Shown: positions 1 to 6,078 of the stretch, piece after piece
Layout: every line of letters begins with the position of its first letter
How positions within the stretch are numbered: position 1 is the stretch's first letter
From: Rickettsiales bacterium
Lineage (GTDB): Bacteria; Pseudomonadota; Alphaproteobacteria; Rickettsiales; UBA1997
Direction of reading: 5' to 3'
Length of the DNA: 6,078 nt
Assembly: GCA_009693885.1 (NCBI GenBank)
Contig: SHWK01000062.1
Span: 1 to 6,078 of the forward strand
Notes under the pieces: model-generated
Databases searched by the model: none
What the model was told of the DNA's origin: nothing
Seen by the model: the letters and a program-made list of their open reading frames with translations, nothing else
Program-made: the position numbers and the translations under genes

Positions 1-48
1 GTTAAAAATGATCCTGAAAAATTTGATTTTTCAGAAGTGCATTTTTGA
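1..48 (+). CDS. Possible C-terminal end of a convergent plus-strand gene (partial)
   Basis: Frame 1 is open from the window edge and ends with TGA at 46-48, giving 15 residues (V-K-N-D-P-E-K-F-D-F-S-E-V-H-F). The charged and aromatic mix looks protein-like and the stop is followed at once by an A6-TACTG-T6 segment (48-64), as at a gene end. Fifteen codons are too few to identify a family, and an open frame of this length is expected by chance. If real, the gene would converge on yraN with a roughly 200-base gap between the two stops. The product is not recognised. Confidence 0.25.
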   Translation, partial: VKNDPEKFDFSEVHF

Positions 49-249
49 AAAAATACTGTTTTTTAGATATCAATTGTAACCAGTGAAATCAATGCTTCAA
101 TGACATATTGCTCTACCCGTTTTTTTGCTCGACATCTGTCTGCAGATAAATAAAGGGACGATAATTATTGCGATCAAAAAATAAAATGCAAGTGGAAAAG
201 TGAAAAAAGTTATGTTTATTTATTTTTGGTAATTTTTTAGCTCAATTTT
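49..249. other. Intergenic region downstream of yraN, no supported gene
   Basis: This is a 201-base AT-rich stretch after the yraN stop. It holds an A6-TACTG-T6 inverted repeat (48-64; AT-only stem, weak), a 5-bp stem with a 4-base loop (ATCTG 134-138 and CAGAT 143-147), an ATAATTAT core palindrome at 161-168, and several T or A runs. None has the GC stem plus T-tract expected of a strong intrinsic terminator for yraN. A 33-codon stop-free minus-strand stretch (63-164) has no ATG. No tRNA or recognisable small RNA was seen. Confidence 0.6.
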
Positions 250-597
250 TTATTCAAAAAAGGCTTCAAAGTGTTGGGGCTCAAGGGTTTGTTCAAATAG
301 AATAAAATCGAATCTTACATCATGATTTTGATATTTAGCATTTTTTGCCAAAAAATATTTTGCGGTATTGCGAATGCGGTTTATTTGTGATTTGCGCAAC
401 ATTACTTCGATTAATTCTTGATTTTTGCGCGCCTTAACCTCAATGAAAACAATGGTTTTCGCGATTTCTGCAACAACATCTACTTCACCAAATTTTGTTT
501 TGTATCTTTGTGAGATTATTTTGTAGCCTTTATTTTCTAGGTGTGATATCGCTTTTAATTCAGCTTCTATGCCATATTGGTAAGTTTGTTTTTGCAT
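250..597 (-). CDS. yraN: YraN/UPF0102 family putative endonuclease
   Basis: This 115-residue protein matches the usual length of the UPF0102/YraN family, a small restriction-endonuclease-like (PD-(D/E)xK) fold whose cellular role is not settled; a cytoplasmic nucleic-acid function is generally assumed. Seen here: an N-terminal helix with G9 and E13 (family pattern G-x3-E-x2-A-x2-L), G24-Y25 before the first strand, the GEVD motif at 37-40, and F51-I-E-V-K55 with E53 and K55 as the expected active-site pair. D40, E53 and K55 are all present, so the fold appears intact. An R-F-D segment at 95-97 is the usual C-terminal strand. The ATG lies four bases after the ppc stop, which suggests co-transcription and translational coupling. 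No good Shine-Dalgarno sequence precedes it; the upstream bases belong to the palindromic 3' end of ppc. In E. coli yraN is not next to ppc, so the pairing here looks lineage-specific. Confidence 0.93.
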   Translation of the reverse strand: MQKQTYQYGIEAELKAISHLENKGYKIISQRYKTKFGEVDVVAEIAKTIVFIEVKARKNQELIEVMLRKSQINRIRNTAKYFLAKNAKYQNHDVRFDFILFEQTLEPQHFEAFFE

Positions 598-601
598 TTT
601 A

Positions 602-3600
602 CTATGTCCGACTCAATTGACTTTGAGACAAAGGCTCGCCTTTTGGAGTCCCAGGATGAGTCCTCATTGCACAACAATCCATTGTTTTCAATAATTTAAT
701 TTGATCTAGGCGATCAGTTTTTCTTGCCTCAATATCCCTTGTGAAAGACATTAATAAACTTGGCGTATTTGCTGTTGAATCAAAGGCAGAATAAACGGTG
801 CGAAAGGCTTGCTCATCAGTGATTGTAGCCTCATGTTGTTTTAAATATTGTATTGTTTCTTTTTTTAAGAAATTTGCAAATTGATTGCCTTTTTCTCGAA
901 GGTCAATTTGCTCTTTATCAATGGGAATATAATCTGCCATTAATTTATCAAAAAAACGCTCCCCCTCTGCTGCTGACGGCTCTTTTCCCGTGATTGTTTG
1001 ATAGATTAATCTTTTGGTTTGCGCAGCTTCTGCTTCGATATAATCTAGAACTCGCGCATCTTCAGGCCTATCACATAAAATCTCTCCGGCATTGCGAAAA
1101 TTGGTCATGTAGAGCGTTATTGCAGCTGATCTTATATTATCTCGAAAAGATTTATCGCAGTTATAAATTGTGTTTAATCTCGTGAGACCGCTTGTTTTGG
1201 CTAATTCATCAATTTTATCACCACGAACTTCTGCTAAATCTGCGAGGAGTTCTTTCATGCCATACCAAGAAACTAAGCGAGTTTCGGTTAGGGCGCAGAA
1301 TTTTTCAACGCCAATGGCTCTAGGGTCAAGGAAGTGAGAATCTGCGCTTAATTGCGGTTTTTTTGCAGGGCGCGAAGATTGATTACCCATATTTACCAAG
1401 GCTATAGCGGGGTTTTTGATAAATAATTGATTGATATCACTGCGCGGATTTTTCATCTCGCCGTATTTTTCTACACCTCTCGTATAGGCTCTGTGTCTCG
1501 CTTCTCTTATATGCTCGTGGGTTAAGCTTTTATCTGCATCACTGGCAAATTTGATCTTACCTTCATCATGCTTGACATTTGTTACCAAATCTGAGATTTT
1601 GGCAGCAGCATAGAGGCCTTGAGAGATAAATGATTCAATATTATCTGAACCCACATCTGAAGCTGGGCTATACATGATATAATTGTGATGGCCTTGCACT
1701 GTAAAGATTGGGGAAGATATTTTGGCGTTAGCTATAACACCTTCTGCGATCTCATTGCCAGCAAATTTTTTCATTAAAATTTGCTTTGCCTCTAAAGCAT
1801 AATTTGCATAAACAACTGGAAGCTCAGTTAATCTGCCGCCACCTCTTTGCAAGGCCTGTCCGCCGCCATTATATGGGATAATTTCGATATCTTTAAGCTC
1901 CTCTATTTCTGCCGGCGTTAATTCTTCAAATTTTGTTTTACCAAAAATTTTTGGCAAATTTTCGATGATTGTTACTATTGAATTTATCACCGCATCTTCT
2001 TGCCATTTTTGCGCTCCAACCCCGTCTCTTCTAACTGTATCGCTTTTTGCGATCATAAAATATACTTTGCGCAAGTTTCTGGTTAACTTGGCAAAAGCAG
2101 GATTATCAAGGCTGGTCGCAATATTTCTTGATAGATTTTCTAGAGCCTGCAAATCTTCTGCCAAAGGAACAATGCCAATTCGCGCGCCTTCTTCGATTTG
2201 ATTTCCAGAAGTTTTTAATAAAAATAAAGCAGCATAAATATGCTTCATTTCCTTGCATTCTGCGATGATTAGGCGATCTACCATTTGTGGATTTTCGCCG
2301 ACAATTTTTAATCTATTGAATATTCTTTTTGCCAATTCTGCATTTTTAACTTCTGCAAAATCTTGATCGGTTAATTTTTGTATTTTTGCGATTAGCTCTT
2401 TATTTTGTAAGGCCGCGGTTAAAACTTCTGCGGTTAATTCTTGGCCTTTAAAAGATGGATCTGCGGCTTCAATCATTGCCACAACTGCCTTCATGATATC
2501 ACTAGATTCGTGCCTAATATCAATTTTTGCAAAATAAAATCCAAATGTATTTGAAGCCATTAATAAATTATTTAGCTTTTTTATAATTTGCTTTCGTGCT
2601 TGCGATTCGGGGCCCTGACCATGTAATCTTTTGATTTTCTCTTGATTATTTTGAATTGAACTTGCCAGTAATATTTGAAATTGTTCTATATCTTTTTTTG
2701 CTATTGCCTCTAATAATTTTATTTTTCTTTCCTTGTCAATGCCTTGAAAGCCTTCTGTAGCAACGCTTTCAATATCTCTCTTATATCTGTGAGAGATTTC
2801 TTCTATAAAAGATTTTATATTATAACTCAAAGATTCGGCATCTGAATTGGGATTTCCATCGCCATCGCCAGCCATCCACACGCCAATCCGCACAAGGTTT
2901 TGTGGCAATTGTAAATTAGGATATTGACTCTGATTTTTTGCCTCTTCAAGCAAAGCATATACTTTTGACATAGAATCATAGACGGCGCCCAAATAAAGCA
3001 GACCTTCATGCGTTTCATTCTCACAAATTTCATCACCACCACTTTGATAATAAAATGGCACTTGCCCTTGTACGCCATTTACAACCTGTAGTTCTTGGGA
3101 TTGCTTCTTTTTGACATCAACAATTTTAACTTGCGCAAGTTTTTTTAGCACTAAATCTATTTTTGCCCTTGATTCATCTTGTTTCTCAGGATCAAAATTT
3201 GAAAAAGCTTCCGCTAATTCCATTGCCAATTTAGTATATTTTACTGAATTTGGATTAGTGGGATGCGCCGTTGTAACTGGACTTATGGCAACACTATCAA
3301 TCAATTTTTGAACATCTGCCAATGACACTTTATTTTCGGATAATTTTCCAAAAACATAATGGGGAGATTCGGCGCTAATATTGGGGAAGAAATCTCGAAA
3401 ATACTGATGATTTGCTGTGGTGGATAAGCGCCTTAACATATCTTGTATTTTAGCATAATGATCTTGCACTGCCTGATAAGATTCATTGCGCAATAAATCT
3501 TTCATCGAGGTTGTTTTGGGATCTATTTCAAGATTTGTTGCTAATAAATGATACCATTCTTCTTTACTTATGCCCTCTTTACCTTTCTGCCTTGCGAAGA

Positions 3601-3706
3601 TTTCTTTTAATATTTTTGCGACCTTTTTATCTTCTAAAGAATCTGTATAATAATTGATAAAATGATAGTTGATTGTCTCTATTTGTAAGGTAATTGGGCT
3701 TGTCAT
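602..3706 (-). CDS. ppc: Phosphoenolpyruvate carboxylase homologue, divergent active site
   Basis: PEP carboxylase makes oxaloacetate from PEP and bicarbonate to refill the TCA cycle. This cytoplasmic protein has 1034 residues, against 883 in E. coli. Family blocks in order: T146-AHPT (H148, equivalent to catalytic H138), W277-MAGDGDGNPN-287, D396-IR-HES with R398 (R396), P514-LAED with metal ligand E517 (E506), S555-D556 with metal ligand D556 (D543), the glycine-rich loop 612-625 with R621 (R587), T669-VQG, S778-RPAK with R779 (R699) and P795-RAI with R796 (R713). Changes by eye alignment: K546 is R559, H579 is N613 and R581 is G615. The Arg of GGDRDGN is G282, and aspartate-site K773 is probably T868. 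The homology can be followed to about residue 1008, where the conserved tail ending in RNTG should come; instead there are 26 residues encoded by a palindromic segment. Membership of the family is secure. Whether it still carboxylates PEP, and whether aspartate inhibits it, is open. The ATG at 3706 is preceded by AT-rich sequence without a Shine-Dalgarno motif. Confidence 0.92.
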   Translation of the reverse strand: MTSPITLQIETINYHFINYYTDSLEDKKVAKILKEIFARQKGKEGISKEEWYHLLATNLEIDPKTTSMKDLLRNESYQAVQDHYAKIQDMLRRLSTTANHQYFRDFFPNISAESPHYVFGKLSENKVSLADVQKLIDSVAISPVTTAHPTNPNSVKYTKLAMELAEAFSNFDPEKQDESRAKIDLVLKKLAQVKIVDVKKKQSQELQVVNGVQGQVPFYYQSGGDEICENETHEGLLYLGAVYDSMSKVYALLEEAKNQSQYPNLQLPQNLVRIGVWMAGDGDGNPNSDAESLSYNIKSFIEEISHRYKRDIESVATEGFQGIDKERKIKLLEAIAKKDIEQFQILLASSIQNNQEKIKRLHGQGPESQARKQIIKKLNNLLMASNTFGFYFAKIDIRHESSDIMKAVVAMIEAADPSFKGQELTAEVLTAALQNKELIAKIQKLTDQDFAEVKNAELAKRIFNRLKIVGENPQMVDRLIIAECKEMKHIYAALFLLKTSGNQIEEGARIGIVPLAEDLQALENLSRNIATSLDNPAFAKLTRNLRKVYFMIAKSDTVRRDGVGAQKWQEDAVINSIVTIIENLPKIFGKTKFEELTPAEIEELKDIEIIPYNGGGQALQRGGGRLTELPVVYANYALEAKQILMKKFAGNEIAEGVIANAKISSPIFTVQGHHNYIMYSPASDVGSDNIESFISQGLYAAAKISDLVTNVKHDEGKIKFASDADKSLTHEHIREARHRAYTRGVEKYGEMKNPRSDINQLFIKNPAIALVNMGNQSSRPAKKPQLSADSHFLDPRAIGVEKFCALTETRLVSWYGMKELLADLAEVRGDKIDELAKTSGLTRLNTIYNCDKSFRDNIRSAAITLYMTNFRNAGEILCDRPEDARVLDYIEAEAAQTKRLIYQTITGKEPSAAEGERFFDKLMADYIPIDKEQIDLREKGNQFANFLKKETIQYLKQHEATITDEQAFRTVYSAFDSTANTPSLLMSFTRDIEARKTDRLDQIKLLKTMDCCAMRTHPGTPKGEPLSQSQLSRT
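608..682. repeat. GC-richer imperfect palindrome forming the 3' end of ppc
   Basis: The segment is about 49% G+C against about 35% around it. It contains nested inverted arms: GACTCA 610-615 with TGAGTC 657-662, GACT 619-622 with AGTC 647-650, and a perfect AAAGGC 630-635 with GCCTTT 638-643 around a two-base loop. It is read in frame as the last 26 residues of the ppc product (M1009 to T1034), which replace the usual PEP carboxylase tail. It resembles in style the palindromic elements that sit inside genes of Rickettsia, though I cannot assign it to a named family. There is no T-tract after it in the minus direction, and yraN begins 11 bases beyond the outer arm, so it is unlikely to be an intrinsic terminator. 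Exact boundaries are uncertain. Confidence 0.5.
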
Positions 3707-3803
3707 TGCTAATAAATTTAGATTAATTTCGGAATGGTTTTTAATTCATCTTTTATTTAAAGCAATCAAAATTTTACCTGGATAGCTTTAGCTAATACCT
3801 ATT
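3707..3803 (-). promoter_or_regulatory. Intergenic leader of ppc, probable promoter region
   Basis: This 97-base gap is the only sizeable space within the gene cluster, so a ppc-yraN promoter most likely lies here. The best sigma-70-like guess on the minus strand is TTGATT (3769-3764), a 17-base spacer and AATTAA (3746-3741), which is weak in the -10 box. Near the flavoprotein stop there is a short inverted repeat, TAGCT-TT-AGCTA at 3783-3794, flanked by partly matching GG/CC. It is not followed by a clear T-run, so it is at best a weak terminator. No operator or riboswitch was recognised. Confidence 0.3.
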
Positions 3804-5243
3804 TTAAACAGCCTCTCCCGCAGCATGGCCGCAAGACCAAGCCCATTGAAAATTAAACCCTCCCAAATGGCCCGTAACATCAAGCAGCTCACCAATAAAA
3901 TAAAGGCCTTGTACCGATTTACATTCAAAAGTTTTGGAAGAAATTTCGTTAGTATCAACACCGCCAGCGGTTACTTCTGCTTTAGCATAGCCTTCTGTTC
4001 CTTCTGGCTGTAGCTTAAAAGCATTTATCCTATTGGCTATTTCTTGCAGTTTTTGATTTGATATATCCGCAATCCAAACTGCGGAATTTTGGGGCAATGG
4101 CTCGAGAGAGCTTTTTTTATCAGTATTGAGGTGATTTTGCAAAATGTAAGATGCTAAACTTTTTGGCAAATATTTATTGAGAATTGTGATAATTTCTTGT
4201 TTAGGTTTTTGCTTTTTTTCTACGATTAAAATATCATAAATATTATGATCTGGAGCCATATTAATTGTGATTTCTTGGCCTTTTTGTAAGTAAGAAGAAA
4301 TCTGCAAAATTGCTGGCCCAGAAAGACCGCGATGAGTAAAAAGAATTGCCTCGCGGAAAGAAATTATTCGCGCTATAGCACCTTTATTTCCAAAGCTTGC
4401 GGCCGGTTGCGGAGAAATTGTAAAATTTGCCGAAGCGCTGGTAAAGCTTGCTAGATCTGATTCTATGGCGCAACTAACAATTGCCTCAACCGCAACTCCT
4501 GCTAAATTTTTGCTGACTTCGAGTGTTGATTTATCCAGTGTTAATGGCACAAGCGCTGGAAAAGGTTCGATAATTTTTACACCAAATTTTCGCGCGATAT
4601 CATAGCCGAAACTGGTTGCTCCCATTTTTGGAATTGATAATCCTCCCGTTGCAATTATTAGTGATTGGCATGAAACCTGCTCTGTTAAGGCTTCATCAGC
4701 GTTTTTATTTTCGATTTTTAGTGTGAAGTTTCTGTGAGAGATATTTTCTGTAGCAGCATTTAAGCCTTTATCTGCAAGATGCGACGGGCCACTTGCTTCT
4801 AAATTTAAATTATCTGATTGCGATTTTTTCTCGATTTCTTTAATATTTTTTGCTAGAGTTTCTAACAAAATCTCTACGCCACCATCCTTACATTCTCTAA
4901 GCAACATATCAATTATTTGCTGCGAAGAAAAATCACAAAATAATTGCCCGAGAGTTTTTTCATGAAAAGCAATTTGGTGTTTTTCAACCATTGCAATAAA
5001 ATCCTCCGCAGTGAAGCGTTGCAAGGCTGAAACAGCAAAATGTGGATTTTGTGAAATAAAATTTTTTGGCGTGGTATGGATATTGGTAAAATTACATCTT
5101 CCGCCACCAGAAATACGGATTTTTTCTCCGATTTTTTGACTGTGTTCAATCAATAAAACCTTGCGACCGCGCTTGCTTGCAACCGCAGCACACATCAATC
5201 CCGCCGCCCCCGCACCGATTATTATTGCATCGTAATGTTTCAT
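3804..5243 (-). CDS. HI0933/YhiN (BaiN/RdsA) family FAD-dependent oxidoreductase
   Basis: A flavoprotein of the HI0933-like family (E. coli YhiN type), with a Rossmann FAD-binding fold; family members are annotated as NAD(P)/FAD-dependent oxidoreductases and substrates are mostly unknown. Seen here: the dinucleotide motif G10-AGAAG-15, acidic E33 at the end of the second strand for the FAD ribose, the family signature K41-IRISGGGRCNFTN-54, E95-KTLGQLFCD-104, A198-TGG-201, L301-FTHRGLSGPA-311, A422-EVTAGGVDTNE-433, and the C-terminal FAD segment G446-LYFIGELLDVTGHLGG-462 followed by NFQWAWS. All hallmark motifs are intact, so it should be active. At 479 residues it exceeds the roughly 400 of E. 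coli YhiN. The excess sits mainly in two insertions, about residues 139-171 and 259-293, both between conserved blocks. The start follows the stop of the upstream GNAT gene by three bases, implying co-transcription. There is no signal peptide or membrane segment. No Shine-Dalgarno motif is visible. Confidence 0.95.
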   Translation of the reverse strand: MKHYDAIIIGAGAAGLMCAAVASKRGRKVLLIEHSQKIGEKIRISGGGRCNFTNIHTTPKNFISQNPHFAVSALQRFTAEDFIAMVEKHQIAFHEKTLGQLFCDFSSQQIIDMLLRECKDGGVEILLETLAKNIKEIEKKSQSDNLNLEASGPSHLADKGLNAATENISHRNFTLKIENKNADEALTEQVSCQSLIIATGGLSIPKMGATSFGYDIARKFGVKIIEPFPALVPLTLDKSTLEVSKNLAGVAVEAIVSCAIESDLASFTSASANFTISPQPAASFGNKGAIARIISFREAILFTHRGLSGPAILQISSYLQKGQEITINMAPDHNIYDILIVEKKQKPKQEIITILNKYLPKSLASYILQNHLNTDKKSSLEPLPQNSAVWIADISNQKLQEIANRINAFKLQPEGTEGYAKAEVTAGGVDTNEISSKTFECKSVQGLYFIGELLDVTGHLGGFNFQWAWSCGHAAGEAV

Positions 5244-5246
5244 TAT

Positions 5247-5690
5247 TTATAGCGTCAAAACATATGTTAAATACTCATCATCTAAAACATATCCTTCGGA
5301 TTCATATAAATCTTGGCCAACTTTATTGGTTTTGGCCGTTTGTAAGCTTATTTTAGAGGCGCTATTTAATATAGCAAAATCTTGCGCAACCTTCATTAAT
5401 CTCCTTCCAATGCCTTGTCCGCGTGACTTTTCATCAATATAGAGATCATTTAGGATGTAAATTTTTTTCATACCAACCGAAGAAAAACCTGGATATAGCT
5501 GCATCAAACCGAGAGCCTCACTCTTTTCATCAAGCGCGATAAAAATTGCTGATTCATTATTTGCAATACGATCTCGCAAAAATTTTGTTGCATTTTTGAG
5601 ATCAGATTCTTTTTCATAAAACATCCTATAAGCATTAAATAAAGGCGCTGCAAGGCTTAAATGCTCCGAGGTAACTTGAATAATTTTCAT
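5247..5690 (-). CDS. GNAT family N-acetyltransferase
   Basis: This complete 147-residue protein has the size of a single GNAT domain, which moves an acetyl group from acetyl-CoA to an amine on a small molecule or protein. Seen here: an N-terminal strand and helices (1-45), the beta-hairpin 48-66 ending in G61-LMQLYP, motif A at 79-99 with I79-LNDLYIDEKSRGQGIGRRLM, where R90-GQGIG-95 is the canonical Q/R-x-x-G-x-G/A pyrophosphate-binding loop, and motif B at 113-134 with a helix carrying Y129 and E132-GY, Y129 being the usual candidate general acid. Nothing is missing. The acceptor cannot be predicted. The ATG lies one base after the stop of the preceding GNAT gene, so translation is probably coupled; the flavoprotein gene follows after three bases. 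The preceding bases are AT-only and carry no Shine-Dalgarno motif. Confidence 0.93.
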   Translation of the reverse strand: MKIIQVTSEHLSLAAPLFNAYRMFYEKESDLKNATKFLRDRIANNESAIFIALDEKSEALGLMQLYPGFSSVGMKKIYILNDLYIDEKSRGQGIGRRLMKVAQDFAILNSASKISLQTAKTNKVGQDLYESEGYVLDDEYLTYVLTL

Positions 5691-5691
5691 A

Positions 5692-6078
5692 TTATAAATT
5701 TATTTCATCGGTTTTAACCTTAAAAAACAAGGTATCGAGATCACAAACATCAAAGCTTTTCGGCAAATCTTGTTTGGAGATTTTTTTGAATCCATATTTC
5801 AAATAAAAACTTTGCGCCATTTTTAAAACATCTACCGTACCTAAATATAAATGCTGAAATTTATGTTCTTTTGCAACCTTTAAAAGCTTATTCATCAAGG
5901 CTTGAGCAACTTTTTGTCCGCGATATTCTTTGACAACAAAAAGCTTTTTTAACTCACCATTATTTTTATCAATTTTGCGCAGCGCGATACAACCAATCAA
6001 AGCACCCGCATCATCAACCGCATACCAAAAATTGTAAGAATTATTATAATAAAAATTGCTCTCAATATCAAGAATACA
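5692..6078 (-). CDS. GNAT family N-acetyltransferase, N-terminus outside window (partial)
   Basis: The reading frame is open from the stop at 5692 to the window edge, giving 128 visible residues. The first 26 (6001-6078) include F17-WYAVDD, typical of the strand before the GNAT beta-bulge, so the TTG at 6000-5998 is an internal Leu and not the start. Visible motifs: L27-IGCIALRK-35, G41-ELKKLFV-48, the acetyl-CoA loop at R53-GQKVA-58, and motif B with L77-YLGT and A88-QSFYLKYGF-97. The loop has Lys at position 56 where most GNATs have Gly (R-G-x-G-x-G/A). The remaining pattern fits well, so this is probably a tolerated variant. The missing N-terminus should be about 20-30 residues for a single-domain GNAT. 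It is the most upstream visible gene of a tight GNAT-GNAT-flavoprotein cluster and is not closely similar to the next GNAT. Substrate unknown. Confidence 0.9.
   Translation of the reverse strand, partial: CILDIESNFYYNNSYNFWYAVDDAGALIGCIALRKIDKNNGELKKLFVVKEYRGQKVAQALMNKLLKVAKEHKFQHLYLGTVDVLKMAQSFYLKYGFKKISKQDLPKSFDVCDLDTLFFKVKTDEINL

Noticed and set aside
14..34. Perfect 9-bp inverted repeat CTGAAAAAT-TTG-ATTTTTCAG as a terminator
   Set aside because: The stem is mostly A/T, it lies over 200 bases past the yraN stop, and only a short T5 run follows four bases later on the minus strand. It may also be part of a plus-strand coding end.
100..153. A 17-codon plus-strand open frame beginning ATG at 100
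   Set aside because: Too short, no Shine-Dalgarno motif and no recognisable product; it overlaps an equally unsupported minus-strand stretch.
608..664. Intrinsic terminator after ppc
   Set aside because: The hairpin lies inside the reading frame, has no T-tract following it on either strand, and yraN begins immediately downstream.
1941..1954. Perfect 14-bp palindrome CCAAAAATTTTTGG
   Set aside because: It lies within ppc coding sequence, is nearly all A/T, and is readily explained by codon choice in an AT-rich genome.
1965..3311. Plus-strand and alternate-frame open frames inside ppc
   Set aside because: They are shadows of a long gene with clear homology along its length; none shows a recognisable domain.
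5692..6000. A 102-residue GNAT gene starting at the TTG at 6000
   Set aside because: The frame stays open for 26 further codons to the window edge and those codons encode an expected part of the GNAT fold, so the TTG is internal and the gene is cut by the window.

Overview
The window is a compact, AT-rich bacterial segment (about 35% G+C by sampling). Every convincing complete gene lies on the minus strand and is read from high to low coordinates. The strong AT bias, AT-rich codon choice, lack of clear Shine-Dalgarno sequences, in-frame insertions within conserved proteins and a palindromic GC-richer segment at the end of one gene suggest a host-associated alphaproteobacterium of the Rickettsiales/Holosporales kind. 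This placement is an inference from composition and style; no taxonomic marker is present.

Layout in transcription order. (1) 6078-5692: the C-terminal part of a GNAT acetyltransferase. Its reading frame is open to the window edge, so the true start lies outside. (2) 5690-5247: a second, complete GNAT acetyltransferase, one base after the first. (3) 5243-3804: an HI0933/YhiN (BaiN/RdsA) family flavoprotein, three bases after the second GNAT gene, with two insertions relative to E. coli YhiN. (4) 3803-3707: a 97-base AT-rich gap, the only place in the gene cluster with room for a promoter. (5) 3706-602: a large, divergent phosphoenolpyruvate carboxylase homologue. (6) 597-250: a YraN/UPF0102 nuclease-fold protein starting four bases after the ppc stop. 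(7) 249-1: mostly non-coding, AT-rich sequence, with a possible end of a convergent plus-strand gene at 1-48.

The genes probably form two transcription units, GNAT-GNAT-flavoprotein and ppc-yraN, or one long one. They do not make an obvious pathway: PEP carboxylase is anaplerotic, YraN is a presumed nucleic-acid enzyme, and the GNATs and flavoprotein have unknown substrates. No mobile element with a transposase, CRISPR array, tRNA, rRNA or defence system was seen.

The most notable signal is in the PEP carboxylase homologue. By eye alignment to E. coli Ppc it keeps the catalytic His, the metal-ligand Glu and Asp and several active-site Arg residues. It has lost the Lys of the GYSDSAKD motif, the His and first Arg of the FHGRGG loop, and the nearly invariant C-terminal tail. 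The tail is replaced by about 26 residues encoded by a GC-richer imperfect palindrome. This may be an enzyme with altered chemistry or regulation, or one remodelled by a palindromic element.
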